Notes: generated from the sequence alone by a model not told the origin. A DNA stretch of 64,000 nucleotides from an uncultured bacterium (GCA_902761735.1 CACWLL010000008.1:16622-80621); one strand, 5' to 3'. Positions 54,629-63,190 are shown, counted from the stretch's first letter. Program-made: numbers and translations.

Positions 54629-56413
54629 ATGAAGAATGATTCACAGAACAATAAAACAGAATTACTTGCACCAGCAAAAGACTTAGAAACAGGTCTTGCA
54701 GCTGTAAATTTTGGTGCAGATGCCGTTTATATCGGGGCAAAATCTTTTGGTGCAAGACATTCTGCAGGAAATAGTTTAGATGATATAAAAAAACTGGTGG
54801 ATTATGCACATTTGTTTAATGTAAAAATTCACGTTACCGTAAATACAATACTAACAGATGATGAATTATACCAAGCTGTTGATTTAATAAATGAATTATA
54901 TAAAATCAATGTGGATGCAATAATTGTTCAAGATATGGGAATAATAAATCTTGCAATAAAAGGAAAACTGCCGCCAATATTAATTCATGCAAGTACCCAA
55001 TGTAATAACAGAACAATTGAAAAAGTACAATTTTTAGAAAATATAGGTGTTTCAAGAGTTATTTTGGCAAGAGAACTTTCTAAAAAACAGATAAATGAAA
55101 TTTGTAAAAATACAAAAGCAGAAATTGAAACATTTATTCATGGTGCATTATGTGTCAGTTACAGCGGACAATGTTATTTGAGTTATGCAATAGGCGGGCG
55201 TTCCGCAAACAGGGGGGAATGTGCCCAGCCATGCCGCAAAAAATATTCACTAATTGATGAAAACGGAAAATATATAGCAAAAGAAAAATATTTATTATCT
55301 ATGAAAGATTTTTACGCATCAAAACACCTTGAAAGTCTGGTAAATAGCGGAGTAAAATCTTTTAAAATAGAGGGCAGATTAAAAGATATAAATTATGTAA
55401 AAAATGTAGTTTCGTATTACAGAAAACAACTGGATAAAATTTCAACCAAAACCTCATCAGGCAAAATATTTACAGATTTTGAACCGGCTGTTGAAAAAAG
55501 TTTTAACCGTGGTTTTACGAGTTATTTCTTAGAAAACAGAGAAAAATGTTTTAATATTATTTCACCAAAAAATAAAGGATATAAAACCGGAATTGTGAAA
55601 AATTCCGGTACAGGATGGTTTGAATTAGATAACAAATGCGAATTTAATCCGCAAGACGGAATTTGTTTTATATGCAATGAGGAACAAACCGGCTGTCTTG
55701 TGAACAAATTTGAAAATAATAAAGTTTATTTAAATAAAAAAATAACAATACCAAAAGGAACAAAGATATACAAAAATAACGATTCAAAGTTTGAGAATAT
55801 TTTGACAAATTCAAACACAGTTCGAAAAATAAGAGTTAATTTTGAACTTAAAAACAATATATTATCAGCGACAGACGAGGACGGTAACAGAACAGAATTA
55901 AAAATAACCGAAACAGAAAAACCAAATAATGAAGAAAAAATGGCGGAGAATATAAAAAAACAACTTCAAAAAACAGGAGAAAGTATTTTTTATGCAGAAG
56001 AAGTAAAAACAGATAATAATATACCATTTATACCCGTTTCAAAAATAAATGAATACAGAAGATTAATACTTGAAAATCTGAAAAACGAAAGAATAAAAAA
56101 TTACAAAAGAGAAGTTCAAAAACCATTAAAATATATAAAATACCTAAATAGCCAAGCAAATTACCATGAAAATATTCATAACCATGAAGCAGAAGAATTT
56201 TATGCAAATTGCGGTTGTGAAGTTTTAGAAAAATCATTAGAGAGCACAAATTACTTTGGCGGTAAAGAATTAATGAGAACGAAACACTGTCTGAAATATG
56301 CATTTGACATGTGTAAATCTCCGAAAAAATTATTTTTGATTGACGAAAAAGGTAAAAAGTATCCGCTAAAATTTGATTGCAAAAATTGTGAAATGGTAAT
56401 TTGTGGCAGGTAA
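54629..56413 (+). CDS. U32 family peptidase-like protein (RlhA-type)
   Basis: 594 residues. The U32 core begins ELLAPAKDLETGLAAVNFGADAVYIG in parts and includes FIHGALCVSYSGQCYLSYAIGGRSANRG with CAQPC, the conserved cysteine set (about 173-205). The C-terminal part (DUF3656-like) ends with MRTKHCLKYAFDMCK and LKFDCKNCEMVI. Most likely it is related to RlhA, the enzyme needed for hydroxylation of 23S rRNA C2501, and not a true protease. CATAAT ends 5 nt before the ATG without a Shine-Dalgarno. Confidence 0.85.
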   Translation: MKNDSQNNKTELLAPAKDLETGLAAVNFGADAVYIGAKSFGARHSAGNSLDDIKKLVDYAHLFNVKIHVTVNTILTDDELYQAVDLINELYKINVDAIIVQDMGIINLAIKGKLPPILIHASTQCNNRTIEKVQFLENIGVSRVILARELSKKQINEICKNTKAEIETFIHGALCVSYSGQCYLSYAIGGRSANRGECAQPCRKKYSLIDENGKYIAKEKYLLSMKDFYASKHLESLVNSGVKSFKIEGRLKDINYVKNVVSYYRKQLDKISTKTSSGKIFTDFEPAVEKSFNRGFTSYFLENREKCFNIISPKNKGYKTGIVKNSGTGWFELDNKCEFNPQDGICFICNEEQTGCLVNKFENNKVYLNKKITIPKGTKIYKNNDSKFENILTNSNTVRKIRVNFELKNNILSATDEDGNRTELKITETEKPNNEEKMAENIKKQLQKTGESIFYAEEVKTDNNIPFIPVSKINEYRRLILENLKNERIKNYKREVQKPLKYIKYLNSQANYHENIHNHEAEEFYANCGCEVLEKSLESTNYFGGKELMRTKHCLKYAFDMCKSPKKLFLIDEKGKKYPLKFDCKNCEMVICGR

Positions 56414-56434
56414 TGAATTTTTATAAAATAGTAT

Positions 56435-56563
56435 TTACCCCTCAGTACCTGACTGAGCGCTAAAATAAGCTTGGTTGCTCACGTTAAACGGGTCTACCGG
56501 CAGACCTGAGCGGTCTGACCGTCCGCCCTCTGCTCGCAATCCGTGTTCTTCTGTACCTGACAT
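56435..56563 (-). CDS. small GC-richer ORF, 42 aa
   Basis: AAGGAG lies 7 nt before the ATG. The product starts MSGTEEHGLRAEGGRSDRSG and ends in SAQSGTEG; the SGTE ends are encoded by a direct repeat (GTCAGGTACnGAnG). Base composition is clearly richer in GC than its neighbours, and hairpins lie just upstream. It may be a short peptide gene within a dispersed repeat, or non-coding. It converges on the U32 gene with 21 nt between stops. Confidence 0.4.
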   Translation of the reverse strand: MSGTEEHGLRAEGGRSDRSGLPVDPFNVSNQAYFSAQSGTEG

Positions 56564-56593
56564 TAGAACTCCTTGCTCGATTAAATATATTCA

Positions 56594-56649
56594 GTGCGAA
56601 AAATCGCACCCTACCATAACAGCTGCGGCTTTATGCCGCTAAAAATCTT
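56594..56649. repeat. pair of short hairpins next to the GC-richer ORF
   Basis: GTGCGA (56594-56599), AAAA, TCGCAC (56604-56609), and GCGGC (56635-56639), TTTAT, GCCGC (56645-56649). They look like parts of an inserted repeat together with the 42-aa ORF. No T-tract. Confidence 0.4.
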
Positions 56650-56694
56650 ATTCCGGTACCTTTTATTTTTCTTCACATAACACTTGAAATTTTT

Positions 56695-56826
56695 CTAAAA
56701 TAATAAATCTGTAATGAATGAAATTATGCAGTATAAAATTGTGTATATATAAAATTCAATGAACCATTCTGTATCAAAGAGTGTAACACCAAATATTTTA
56801 ATCCCTTTTGATAGTATATTTTTCAT
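56695..56826 (-). CDS. small hydrophobic peptide ORF, 43 aa
   Basis: GAGGAG lies about 11 nt upstream of the ATG. The product begins MKNILSKGIKIFGVTLFDTE and the second half is one membrane-spanning stretch (FYIYTILYCIISFITDLLF). It is transcribed away from the structured ncRNA, whose promoter lies 18 nt upstream. Size and hydrophobicity resemble type I toxin peptides, but there is no antisense overlap to support that. Confidence 0.35.
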   Translation of the reverse strand: MKNILSKGIKIFGVTLFDTEWFIEFYIYTILYCIISFITDLLF

Positions 56827-56843
56827 GTTTCTTAATGCTCCTC

Positions 56844-56872
56844 TTGAAAAACTTTAAAAAATACGGTATAAT
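56844..56872 (+). promoter_or_regulatory. promoter of the structured ncRNA
   Basis: TTGAAA at 56844-56849, 17-nt spacer, TATAAT at 56867-56872. Transcription would start near 56879, the first base pair of the ncRNA closing stem. Confidence 0.75.
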
Positions 56873-56878
56873 GTAGAT

Positions 56879-56981
56879 ATAAGTTAGATTGAATGTTGCA
56901 GAAAATCAGCCTCGGCTGCCGTCTAACAGAAATGTTAGAAGATGGAGGGAACGGCTGTCCTCCCAATCTAACTTATTTTTT
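56879..56981 (+). ncRNA. unassigned structured ncRNA with own promoter and terminator
   Basis: A 13-bp closing stem joins 56879-56891 (with AAGTTAGATTG) to 56964-56976 (CAATCTAACTT), followed by six T. Inside are three hairpins: CAGC/GCTG with loop CTCG (56907-56918), TCTAACA/TGTTAGA with a GAAA tetraloop (56922-56939), and GGAGGG/TCCTCC (56944-56963). The last loop contains CGGCTG, which could pair with CAGCC at 56907-56911 in place of the first hairpin. No match to 6S, SRP, tmRNA, 5S or known riboswitch consensus was recognised. Confidence 0.7.
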
Positions 56982-57340
56982 ATGTTTTTTTAATAATCTT
57001 GTTAAGCTGCTTTTCCTCATTTTATAAATATGAACAATTTCAAAGTAGTCTTTTTGTGGAGCTTTATCAAGTAATACAACATAATTTGTATTATTCATAC
57101 TTCTTATAAAATGATAATAGTTATTGTTTCCGCTTCGGGTACGGTCGTATATCCTTTTGTTTCGCCGTGCAAACTCAGATAAGTGTTAAGTAAGAAGTCG
57201 CAATCGTCGCAGCTATGCTCTGAATATCCGCCGCCACGTCTGACAAATTGAACTAAATCCCCATAAGGCTCAAAAGTTTTTTCAATAATGTCGGTAACGG
57301 CTTTTCTGTCTGCTTCTGCCGTAAGTGTTCTTGCAAGCAT
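56973..57340 (-). pseudogene. probable frameshifted remnant of a small gene
   Basis: Two ORFs on the minus strand abut in different frames. The first (57340-57104) encodes 78 residues, including RRGGGYSEHSCDDCDFLLNT and ETKGYTTVPEAET, and runs out as TITIIIL. The second (57098-56973) encodes 41 residues starting MNNTNYVVLLDKAPQKDYFE. The first is more GC-rich than its neighbours and has no ribosome site, and a palindromic repeat sits right before it. Two separate small genes are also possible; no family was recognised. Confidence 0.4.
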
Positions 57341-57344
57341 TATT

Positions 57345-57378
57345 TGTCATTGCAAGGAGCGTTAGCGACACGGCAATT
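57345..57378. repeat. short interspersed palindromic element
   Basis: ATTGC (57349-57353) and GCAAT (57373-57377) flank AAGGAGCGTTAGCGACACG. The sequence resembles the widespread GTCATTGCGAGG...GCAATC palindromic repeats seen in many bacterial genomes. It lies directly upstream of the decayed gene. Confidence 0.5.
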
Positions 57379-57452
57379 CGGATAATATTTTTGGTAAAAT
57401 ACTTATAAAAATCACATTATACAAATTTAAAATTTTATAGTAAAATTTATCT

Positions 57453-58595
57453 ATGAATAGAGAAGATTTTATAAATGCAAAAAGAGTTGTAATAAAGTTA
57501 GGTACAAACGTTTTACGCGGGGACGACGGATTTGTATCATTGCCGAGAATATTCTCGTTTATTGAAGATATTTCTCATCTTGTAAACAGCGGAAAAGAAG
57601 TTATTGTCATAACTTCCGGAGCTGTCGGTCTCGGTAAAAAACGTTTAGGTTTAGAAAGTACCGAAGGTACTGCCCTAAAACAAGCGTGTGCCGCAATAGG
57701 TCAAAGTAAATTGATGTCTATTTATGAAGAAGGATTTGAATCATACGGGTTAATTGCTGCTCAATTGCTTTTAACAGAAGATGATTTTTCTGTACGTTCA
57801 AAATATTTAAGTCTTAGAACAACAATGAATAAATTGTTAGATCTTGGAACTGTTCCTGTTATTAATCAAAATGATACGGTTTCTACTGTAGAAATTTCAC
57901 CGAGATTTGCAGATATGCAAGTGGCATTTTCGGATAATGATAAACTGTCTGCACTTGTTGCAAGTGAATTAGATGCGGATTTATTGATTATACTTTCCGA
58001 CGTTGACGGGTTGTATGATAAAAATCCGAAAGAAAATTCCGATGCAAAAATTATAAGAGAGGTAAAAGAAGTAACAGACGAAATATTTAATATGGGAACA
58101 GGCGCATCAGAAGGCGGCAGAGGAGGTATGAGAACAAAACTCGAAGCTGCCAGAATGGTTACAAGATTTGGATGTAAAATGCTTGTTGCAAACGGAAAAA
58201 TCCCATATATTATCAAAAAAATTTTTAAAGGTGAAGAATACGGAACAATGTTTTTACCGCAGACAGAAGGTTTATCGGATAAAAAACGTTGGATAGGCTA
58301 TGCAACAAATATTGTAGGTAAAATAGTTGTAAATGACGGTGCAAAAAATGCTCTTATAAATGAAGAAAAAAGTCTTTTGCCAATCGGGGTAATAGAAATA
58401 ATTAACGAGTTTACTAAGGGTGACGTTATTTCAATTTTAGATGAAAGCGGTACTGAATTTGCCAGAGGTATTGTAAATTACGATTCTGATGCATGTAAAA
58501 AACTTGCCGGTTCTCACTCAGATAATATACTTACAATTCTTGGTTATAAAAATTATGATGCGGTAATTACCCGTGACAATATAACAATATTATAG
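57453..58595 (+). CDS. proB: glutamate 5-kinase
   Basis: 380 residues: an amino acid kinase domain (KRVVIKLGTNVLRG about 9-22, ITSGAVGLGKKRLGL, FSDNDKLSALVASELDADLL, GTGASEGGRGGMRTKLEAAR) followed by a C-terminal PUA domain (about 280-375). First step of proline synthesis, normally feedback-inhibited by proline. TAAAAT (57441-57446) ends 6 nt before the ATG and no Shine-Dalgarno is seen, a leaderless layout. proA follows directly. Confidence 0.96.
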   Translation: MNREDFINAKRVVIKLGTNVLRGDDGFVSLPRIFSFIEDISHLVNSGKEVIVITSGAVGLGKKRLGLESTEGTALKQACAAIGQSKLMSIYEEGFESYGLIAAQLLLTEDDFSVRSKYLSLRTTMNKLLDLGTVPVINQNDTVSTVEISPRFADMQVAFSDNDKLSALVASELDADLLIILSDVDGLYDKNPKENSDAKIIREVKEVTDEIFNMGTGASEGGRGGMRTKLEAARMVTRFGCKMLVANGKIPYIIKKIFKGEEYGTMFLPQTEGLSDKKRWIGYATNIVGKIVVNDGAKNALINEEKSLLPIGVIEIINEFTKGDVISILDESGTEFARGIVNYDSDACKKLAGSHSDNILTILGYKNYDAVITRDNITIL

Positions 58596-58604
58596 GTGTA
58601 TAAA

Positions 58605-59852
58605 ATGAATTTTATAGAAATTGCAAAAAAAGCAAAACAGGCAAGTTTAGAAATCGCAGATTTGCCGGAAGAAATAAAAAACAAAGCATTATCTGCTATT
58701 GCAAATAAAATTGAAGAAAACAAAGAAGAAATATTTTTTGCAAATAAACAGGATTTAGATACAGCAAAAATTTTGGTTGAATCGGGTGAAATATCTCAAT
58801 CAACATATAATCGACTAAAACTTGACGAAAATAAATTGAGAGATATGGTGAAAGGAATCAGAGATATCGTAAATCTTCCCGACCCGATAAATAAAAAATT
58901 ACTTGTCAGAGAGTTGGATGAAGATTTAACTTTATATAAAATATCTTGTCCGATAGGAGTTTTGGGAATAATTTTTGAAGCTCGTCCGGATGTTATAGCA
59001 CAAATATCCTCTCTTGCATTAAAGTCATCAAATGCCGTTATTTTAAAAGGCGGAAAAGAATCAATAAATACAAATAAAAAAATAATGTCCATTATACAAT
59101 CAGCATTAGAAGAAATTAAAAACTTTCCAAAAAACGTATTAAATCAAGTCTTTACAAGAGAAGATGTTGCTGAAATGTTGAAATGTGACGAGTATATAAA
59201 TTTGATTATTCCAAGAGGCGGAAATAAGCTTGTAAAATTTATAAAAGAAAACACAAAAATACCGGTTTTAGGTCATGCTGACGGAATTTGTCATATATTT
59301 GTTGATGAAAGTGCAGATTTAGGTATGGTACAAAAAGTCGTCACAGATGCAAAAACACAATATCCGAGTGCATGTAATTCAGTAGAAACACTTCTTGTAC
59401 ATAAAAATTTTAAAGAAATAGAGCCGTTATTCGGGTCTTTAGAATTATCAGATATTAAACTTGTATCAAATCCCGACAGTTGGTCTTTTGAATACGGTGA
59501 TAAAATTTTGGCATATAAATTTGTAGAAAATGTTGAAGAAGCGATTGAACATATAAATAAATACGGTTCGGGTCATACTGATGCCATAATTACAACTGAT
59601 AAAAAAAATGCCGAAAAATTTATGAATAAAGTGGATTCTGCCGGAGTATATTGGAATGCATCTACAAGATTTGCCGACGGATTTAGGTATGGTTTTGGAG
59701 CAGAAGTCGGAATTTCTACAAACAAAACTCACGCAAGAGGTCCGGTAGGGTTAGAGGGTTTAACAATTTATAAATATAAATTAATAGGTAACGGACAAAT
59801 TGTCGGAGATTATGCATCAGGTTTAAAAGAATTTCATCATAAAGATTTATAA
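58605..59852 (+). CDS. proA: glutamate-5-semialdehyde dehydrogenase (gamma-glutamyl phosphate reductase)
   Basis: 415 residues from the ATG at 58605; AGGTG lies 7 nt upstream, while a GTG 9 nt earlier abuts the proB stop. Catalytic Cys in YPSACNSVETLLVH (about 250-263). Other blocks: ARPDVIAQISSLALKSSNAVILKGG in parts and FGAEVGISTNKTHARGPVGLEGLT. It reduces glutamyl phosphate made by ProB, channelled within the pair. proC is not in the window. Confidence 0.96.
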   Translation: MNFIEIAKKAKQASLEIADLPEEIKNKALSAIANKIEENKEEIFFANKQDLDTAKILVESGEISQSTYNRLKLDENKLRDMVKGIRDIVNLPDPINKKLLVRELDEDLTLYKISCPIGVLGIIFEARPDVIAQISSLALKSSNAVILKGGKESINTNKKIMSIIQSALEEIKNFPKNVLNQVFTREDVAEMLKCDEYINLIIPRGGNKLVKFIKENTKIPVLGHADGICHIFVDESADLGMVQKVVTDAKTQYPSACNSVETLLVHKNFKEIEPLFGSLELSDIKLVSNPDSWSFEYGDKILAYKFVENVEEAIEHINKYGSGHTDAIITTDKKNAEKFMNKVDSAGVYWNASTRFADGFRYGFGAEVGISTNKTHARGPVGLEGLTIYKYKLIGNGQIVGDYASGLKEFHHKDL

Positions 59853-59935
59853 TTTCATAATAATAACACATGTTGGAAAAATATATAAAATACGTTATAA
59901 TATATAAGTAGCACAAAAAGAAAGTTGTTATTATT

Positions 59936-60742
59936 ATGAAATCGGTAAAAGAAATTTCTACTGAACACAAAATTTTCGACAGATTAAAAAATTTCCCCAA
60001 TTGTTTAAAGTTGGCACATTATTTATTTGAAGATGCAGAACTACAAGAAATGCAAGATTATTCAAATAATGTGTCTATAAAACGATTAGGATTTAATGAC
60101 CATGGACCTGTTCATATGCGACAGGTTGTCAGTAATGCAATAAAAATGATGAAAATCCTTCATGACTCCGGAATAAAAACTTCTCTTGAGAGAGAAGAAA
60201 TAGGAGATTTTGAAGACAGTATGTGTGCCGTAATACTTGCAGGTTTAATGCATGATTTAGGTATGTCAATCGGACGCCAAGGACACGAAGAAATGTCGTC
60301 ATTATTAGCTCAACCAATAATTCAAAGAGCTTTAATGCATGTTTTTCCTGATAATCTTCATCGAAGAGTTGTCATAAGAGCGGTAGCAACCGAAGCAATA
60401 ATAGGTCATATGTCCTCAAGAAAAATCCATTCAATAGAAGCCGGAATAATTCTTGTTGCTGATGGTTGTGATATGACAAAAGGCAGAGCAAGAATCCCGA
60501 TGGCGCTGAATAAAACCCCGCGTGTCGGAGATATTCATAAATATTCTGCAAGTGCAATTAACAGAATAGGTATCCATCACGGAGAAAGAAAACCTATAAA
60601 AATTGATATAGAAATGTCAGGAGATGTTGGATTTTTCCAAATAGAAGAAGTTCTTTTAACAAAAATAGAATCAAGTCCGGCAAAAGAATTTATAGAACTG
60701 TATGCCGGTGTTGAAGGTCAAGAACGTAAGTGTTATTTGTAA
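59936..60742 (+). CDS. HD-domain phosphohydrolase family protein
   Basis: 268 residues. Metal-binding set: H in GFNDHGPVHMRQV (about 50-62), HD in AGLMHDLGMSIGRQGHEEM (about 103-121), and Asp in LVADGCDMTKGRARIP (about 170-185). The lack of the ppGpp or GGDEF signature makes the substrate uncertain; nucleotide hydrolysis is likely. A TATAAT at 59897-59902 would give about 30 nt of leader. It sits between proBA and dnaB without clear linkage. Confidence 0.8.
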   Translation: MKSVKEISTEHKIFDRLKNFPNCLKLAHYLFEDAELQEMQDYSNNVSIKRLGFNDHGPVHMRQVVSNAIKMMKILHDSGIKTSLEREEIGDFEDSMCAVILAGLMHDLGMSIGRQGHEEMSSLLAQPIIQRALMHVFPDNLHRRVVIRAVATEAIIGHMSSRKIHSIEAGIILVADGCDMTKGRARIPMALNKTPRVGDIHKYSASAINRIGIHHGERKPIKIDIEMSGDVGFFQIEEVLLTKIESSPAKEFIELYAGVEGQERKCYL

Positions 60743-60832
60743 AAAATAATTGATATATCTATACATATTTAGTAATTTTTCATGTATTTTTACTTTTGTT
60801 CATGTAACATGTAATAAAGGGAGAAATTTGGC

Positions 60833-62218
60833 ATGCCAACAAAAGAAAAAAATAAAGATGTATCGCATTTATTACCGCAAAATATTGAAGCAGAAGAAGC
60901 TGTATTGGGAGCAATTCTTGTAAATCCGAGAGTTCTGACAAAGGTTGTTGAATTTTTAAAACCGGAATCCTTTTATAAACCTGCTCACAGATATGTCTAT
61001 GAAGCTATGGTTCAGCTATTTAACTCTAACGAAAAAATAGATATTATAACAGTATGTGATGTCTTAAATTTTAATTCAAAACTGGAAGCAGTTGGGGGCA
61101 GGTCATTTATTAACGATTTAAGCTATAATGCAATAACTACTGCAAATGTTGATTATTATGCAAAAATTATCCAAGAAAAAGCAATAAAACGTTCTCTTAT
61201 AAATGCCGGTTCTGAAATTGTAGGTTTTGGCTACGATATGGAAACGGTTGATGCATCTTTAGAAAAATCAGAGAAATTAATCTTTGATATTGCATCAAGA
61301 AAAGCAACAACAGATTTAATCCCCGTAAAAGATTTGGTACTTGAAACATATGAAAAAATAGAATACCGTTATGAACACAGAGGAGAGCTCTTTGGTATAG
61401 CAACAGATTTTTATGATTTGGATAAACTATTAAACGGTCTTCAGCGTTCGGATTTGATAATTCTTGCTGCTCGTCCTGCAATGGGAAAAACCGCATTTGC
61501 ATTAAATATTGCACAAAATGTCGGTATAAAAGAAAAAGTTCCGGTCGCGATATTTTCTCTTGAAATGTCAAAGCAACAGCTTGTACAGAGAATGCTTTGT
61601 TCTCTGGCAGAACTTGAAACAGAAAAATTAAAAACCGGTAATATGCAGAATAAAGATTGGGAAAAATTAGCAGATGCAATGAGTCAATTTACGCAAGCCC
61701 CAATTTATATTGATGATACTCCGGGTTGTACATTAACTGATATAAGAGCAAAATGCCGCAGATTAAAAATGGCACAAAAAGATTTAGGTTTAATCGTAAT
61801 CGATTATTTACAGTTAATGGAAAGCAGTAACAGTAAAGAAGACAGATTTCAAGCAGTTTCAACAATATCAAGAGGAATGAAAATGCTTGCAAAAGAACTT
61901 GATGTTCCTGTAATTGCATTGTCACAGTTATCTCGTGCAGTTGAATCAAGAACAGATAAGCGACCAATGTTGTCAGACTTGAGAGAATCAGGTTCAATTG
62001 AACAAGATGCTGATATAGTAATGTTTATTTACAGGGACGAATACTACCGCAAAAATGAGGAAGGCGGAGAAGAAGAAGAAATTGCAAAAGCAGTAAATAA
62101 AGGCGAATCTGAAATAATAATTGCAAAACACAGAAACGGGCCTGTAGGAACCGTAAAACTCTTATTCCAAGGCAATATAACAAAATTCAAAAATCCGATA
62201 AAATCGGAGGTGTTTTAA
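60833..62218 (+). CDS. dnaB: replicative DNA helicase
   Basis: 461 residues. The N-terminal DnaB domain starts LPQNIEAEEAVLGAILVNP. The RecA-like ATPase has Walker A AARPAMGKTAFALNIA (about 213-228), Walker B LIVIDYLQLM (about 319-328), and the arginine-finger region SDLRESGSIEQDAD. It is the hexameric fork helicase. AAGGGAG precedes the ATG. rplI, a frequent neighbour, is absent. No intein is present. tRNA-Ala follows about 100 nt downstream. Confidence 0.97.
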   Translation: MPTKEKNKDVSHLLPQNIEAEEAVLGAILVNPRVLTKVVEFLKPESFYKPAHRYVYEAMVQLFNSNEKIDIITVCDVLNFNSKLEAVGGRSFINDLSYNAITTANVDYYAKIIQEKAIKRSLINAGSEIVGFGYDMETVDASLEKSEKLIFDIASRKATTDLIPVKDLVLETYEKIEYRYEHRGELFGIATDFYDLDKLLNGLQRSDLIILAARPAMGKTAFALNIAQNVGIKEKVPVAIFSLEMSKQQLVQRMLCSLAELETEKLKTGNMQNKDWEKLADAMSQFTQAPIYIDDTPGCTLTDIRAKCRRLKMAQKDLGLIVIDYLQLMESSNSKEDRFQAVSTISRGMKMLAKELDVPVIALSQLSRAVESRTDKRPMLSDLRESGSIEQDADIVMFIYRDEYYRKNEEGGEEEEIAKAVNKGESEIIIAKHRNGPVGTVKLLFQGNITKFKNPIKSEVF

Positions 62219-62324
62219 AAATAAATAAAAAAATAAAAAGTACTTTACAAAAAAAAATCAGCATGTAGAATAAAAAAGTACCCCGTAAATCGAGGGTGCA
62301 TTGAAAATTAAATAAAACCCATAT

Positions 62325-62397
62325 GGGGGATTAGCTCAATTGGTAGAGCACCTGCTTTGCACGCAGGGGGTTAGGAGTTCGAGTCTCCTATTCTCCA
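62325..62397 (+). tRNA. tRNA-Ala (TGC)
   Basis: Acceptor GGGGGAT/ATTCTCC (two G-U), D stem GCTC/GAGC, anticodon stem CCTGC/GCAGG with anticodon TGC at 62358-62360, T stem AGGAG/CTCCT, discriminator A at 62397. The 3' CCA is not encoded. Confidence 0.97.
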
Positions 62398-62405
62398 AAT
62401 TTTTC

Positions 62406-62431
62406 AAAAAGAGCCTCTGTGGCTCTTTTTT
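62406..62431 (+). terminator. terminator after tRNA-Ala
   Basis: AAAAAGAGCC (62406-62415), 5-nt loop TCTGT, GGCTCTTTTT (62421-62430), one more T. Perfect 10-bp stem. Confidence 0.92.
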
Positions 62432-62537
62432 AATGCATTTTTGACGTTGTTCTGTTGTTCTGTCTCAGGTATTTTGAGATAAAGTATCGCAAGTTTGACA
62501 TTTTAGTCGGAAGAAAAAATTTGTACTCTTTAGTCAG

Positions 62538-63092
62538 TTAAACTTTTTTACTGCAGTATGTTTTTATTTTTAAGTACATATCTTTTGGAAATTCTATTGA
62601 TGTATAATATCCAATTTTTCTAAACGGAAATGGAAACTTCTTAGCAAGAAATCCAAAAAATTTGTATATTAAAAAATACACAGGAAGAATCCAGAAAAAA
62701 TCCGTTCCAATAACCTCAGTAGGACTTAAATGAATATAGTATTTCCCGAAAGTTCGCCCTATAACAAAATAATAAAACCCTATATTAATAAACATAATTA
62801 TTGGTATAGATATATAAATTTTTAAATTATCTAGTTTTTTAAAAATACCACATATTTTTGCAGTCAAATAGACGTATATTAGCCAAGCAATAAATATTAG
62901 GAAGAATCCAAAACCCGGATCTATCTCAAAACATTGGCTAAAATTTTTAACAAAATCAAAAATATTTAAAATAAATATATCCACATAATTTACTATTTTA
63001 CATGCATTTAGTATAAAAAATAATATTACACAAAGGCAATAATATATTATTGCCTTTGTGTTCTTATTAAGTTTATTTTTACCTATTTCCAT
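62538..63092 (-). CDS. hypothetical multi-pass membrane protein, 184 aa
   Basis: About four membrane segments: residues 14-30 (IIYYCLCVILFFIL), 61-78 (FGFFLIFIAWLIYVYL), 92-112 (IYISIPIIMFINIGFYYFVI) and 128-147 (FFWILPVYFLIYKFFGFLA). Very rich in Ile, Phe, Tyr and Lys. No known domain. AAAGGA is about 18 nt before the ATG, a weak site; TATAAT lies about 40 nt upstream. It is 98 nt after a small membrane protein in the same direction, and may be part of the same locus as the serum amyloid A-like gene. Confidence 0.6.
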   Translation of the reverse strand: MEIGKNKLNKNTKAIIYYCLCVILFFILNACKIVNYVDIFILNIFDFVKNFSQCFEIDPGFGFFLIFIAWLIYVYLTAKICGIFKKLDNLKIYISIPIIMFINIGFYYFVIGRTFGKYYIHLSPTEVIGTDFFWILPVYFLIYKFFGFLAKKFPFPFRKIGYYTSIEFPKDMYLKIKTYCSKKV

Positions 63093-63190
63093 AGTTCGTC
63101 TAGTTTTTCCTTTGGAATAATTATATCATGTATCGTGAAAAATGGTTTAAGTTCGCCTTCTAACATTTTATTTTTCTCTGGTAATGGTTA

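Noticed and set aside
56460..56580. rRNA fragment suggested by higher GC content
   Set aside because: No recognisable rRNA signature; an open frame with a ribosome site explains part of it better.
57345..57378. tRNA-like sequence
   Set aside because: It is only about 30 nt with a single stem; it fits a palindromic repeat and has no cloverleaf.
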